Assembly: GCF_023715465.1 (NCBI RefSeq)
Contig: NZ_JAMBOE010000001.1
Coordinates: 310,001-374,000 of the forward strand
DNA: 64,000 bases
Reading direction: 5' to 3'
Source: Paenibacillus macerans
GTDB lineage: Bacteria > Bacillota > Bacilli > Paenibacillales > Paenibacillaceae
In this document: positions 63,036 to 64,000 of the stretch, piece by piece
How the letters are laid out: each line of letters begins with the position of its first letter
Numbering within the stretch: position 1 is the stretch's first letter
Made by a program: the position numbers and the translations under genes
The notes under the pieces: model-generated
Database searches by the model: none
Told to the model about the DNA's origin: nothing
What the model saw: only the letters and a program-made list of their open reading frames with translations

Positions 63036-63230
63036 TAAGGGCAAAACAGGGCTTTATTTCGACGATCCCCCCATTTTAAGAGAATATAGAGGTAATTTAT
63101 GTTGCTATTTTCCCCGTTCGCAAGGAAATGCCCGCGCTTCGGGCTATTCACAGGAAAATAAAGACAAAAAATGCCGCTAATGGGGACGATCATGCCTGGC
63201 TCCGGACCTTAAGTACATAAAGTGCCGCTA
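63036..63230. repeat. four-unit inverted element, subfamily B copy 2
   Basis: Forward units at 63036 (TAAGGG...) and 63087 (TAGAGG...), reverse units ending GCCGCTA at 63179 and 63230. Spacings 51, 93 (inner), 51, identical to copy 1 at 636 although the sequences differ at many positions. It lies between mtnE and the T-box leader. Confidence 0.82.
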
Positions 63231-63380
63231 TTCTGCAGGCTGATGCTCGGTCCTTCCAGTAGTCGGCTGTCCAAACGCCTATTTCTAGGTTAGCCCCTTT
63301 TGGCTTTTTTCTTTTGCAAAAAAGAAAAGACGATGGTATCCTAACAGTAATCATATTCATATCGGACATCCCTACAAACG

Positions 63381-63612
63381 CAATGACGGGACCAGTAAGA
63401 AAGAACGCGGCGCCCCAGAGAGTAAATTCCAGCGGCTGAGAGAATTTACATGCTTGCCCTTTCCGAACCCTACCCCCGAGCGGCCGGCTCCAAAGCCGGA
63501 CAGCGCCCCTGTTACCGGGCAATCCGAGTCGGATGAGAACCTCATCAATAAAGGTGGTACCGCGGAAGTCACACTTTCGTCCTTTGCGTGCAAAGGCGGA
63601 AGTTTTTTTATT
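63381..63612 (+). promoter_or_regulatory. T-box riboswitch leader
   Basis: Stem I elements (AGTAAG after GGGACC, then AGAGAGT and GGCTGAGAG distal-loop type motifs) are followed by a GC-rich hairpin and the conserved T-box AAAGGTGGTACCGCGG at 63550-63565, then a terminator stem ACTT...CCTTTG/CAAAGG...AAGT with seven T residues (63572-63612). The specifier lies near GAACCCTACC (about 63466), so proline, tyrosine or threonine are the candidate amino acids. The controlled gene begins about 380 bp later. Confidence 0.85.
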
Positions 63613-63731
63613 TTGCGCGAGGATGCGGGAAAAGGGAGCTGATTGCCTGGCCATTCGGTACTGGATACCGCTACCGCTGCCGATAGCCGTTCTACTTCGA
63701 CTTTCTGTGCTGACTGCTGGCCACCTGCCGC

Positions 63732-63914
63732 TAACGGACACGGAAGCCGCTATTTGAACGTTTTATAGGTATTTCCCAGGCTAACGGACACTTGGAACCT
63801 TATTGGCGTGAAAAAGTCCCAAAACCCGCCTGATTGAGCAAAATAGCGGCGCCTGTGTCCGTTAAACGTGGAAAAAGACCGTTTTTGCTTAATTAGCGGC
63901 TCTCATGTCCGTTA
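63732..63914. repeat. four-unit inverted element, subfamily A copy 5
   Basis: Forward units at 63732 and 63782 (TAACGGACAC...), reverse units ending at 63864 and 63914 (...GTCCGTTA). Spacings 50, 83 (inner), 50. It sits between the T-box terminator and the next start codon, so it would be inside the read-through transcript. Confidence 0.88.
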
Positions 63915-63989
63915 CATCCTGCGGCTCGCGCAACCGTCCGTTACCCGCACGCACACGTTATTATTTCAAGTTTTGGAGGAGTGGTCACC

Positions 63990-64000
63990 ATGCTGCGTCG
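63990..64000 (+). CDS. start of a gene cut by the window edge
   Basis: ATG-CTG-CGT preceded by GGAGG with ten bases spacing. Only three codons (M-L-R) are inside the window; the product cannot be named. As the first start codon after the T-box leader it is probably the gene that leader controls, an amino acid biosynthesis, transport or aminoacyl-tRNA synthetase gene. Confidence 0.5.

Noticed and set aside
63190-63741. 183-codon minus-strand frame over the T-box leader
   Set aside because: Crosses conserved T-box and terminator sequences on the opposite strand and the subfamily B element; no family resemblance.

Overview
The window looks like chromosomal DNA of a nitrogen-fixing, endospore-forming Firmicute, most probably a Paenibacillus. 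The evidence is a compact, contiguous nif operon in the Paenibacillus order (nifB-H-D-K-E-N-X, a NifX-associated gene, hesA, nifV) behind one sigma-A type promoter with a GlnR-like box, together with GerMN lipoproteins, SLH-domain surface protein, T-box leader, LacI/cre carbon control and strong GGAGG ribosome binding sites. No rRNA, intact tRNA, transposase, phage gene or CRISPR array was seen.

Layout. 0-9.4 kb: a papain-fold hydrolase, a complete branched-chain amino acid ABC operon (livJHMGF) with a DMT exporter at its end, then a GNAT gene and purT. 9.8-20 kb: a giant two-headed dynamin-like GTPase, a small alpha/beta hydrolase with an unknown 653-residue protein, a clan-A glycosidase-like protein and a lipoprotein. 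20-34.5 kb: a nitrogen/molybdenum island: a molybdate-type HTH regulator, modAB (no modC) and the convergent ten-gene nif operon, insulated upstream by two tandem terminators. 34.6-45 kb: nth, an SLH protein with an apparent +1 frameshift at its end, a duplicated GerMN lipoprotein/amidase pair, and leuCD. 45-51.4 kb: a hidden type I toxin-antitoxin cassette, two divergent GH43 enzymes with a cre box, and a response regulator beside a decapitated histidine kinase at a rearrangement junction. 51.4-64 kb: AEC carrier, signal peptidase, LysR regulator, and the mtnU/mtnE methionine-salvage pair apparently split by a 6-kb LacI-controlled PTS cassette that resembles D-allose utilisation loci; the right end has a T-box leader whose gene lies at or beyond the edge.

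The most unusual signal is not a gene. At least eight intergenic spots carry a rigid element made of four short units in the order forward-forward-reverse-reverse. In subfamily A (five copies, 182-184 bp) the forward units start exactly 50 bp apart, the reverse units 50-51 bp apart, and the inner pair spans 82-83 bp. In subfamily B (two copies, both 195 bp) the numbers are 51, 51 and 93. A third version (C) has 52-bp spacing and unrelated palindromic units. Sequence diverges strongly between copies while geometry does not, which suggests selection on structure or spacing, or spread as a REPIN/MITE-like element. I do not recognise it as a described family.

All coordinates are read by eye; functional names come from motifs and family knowledge, not from database searches.
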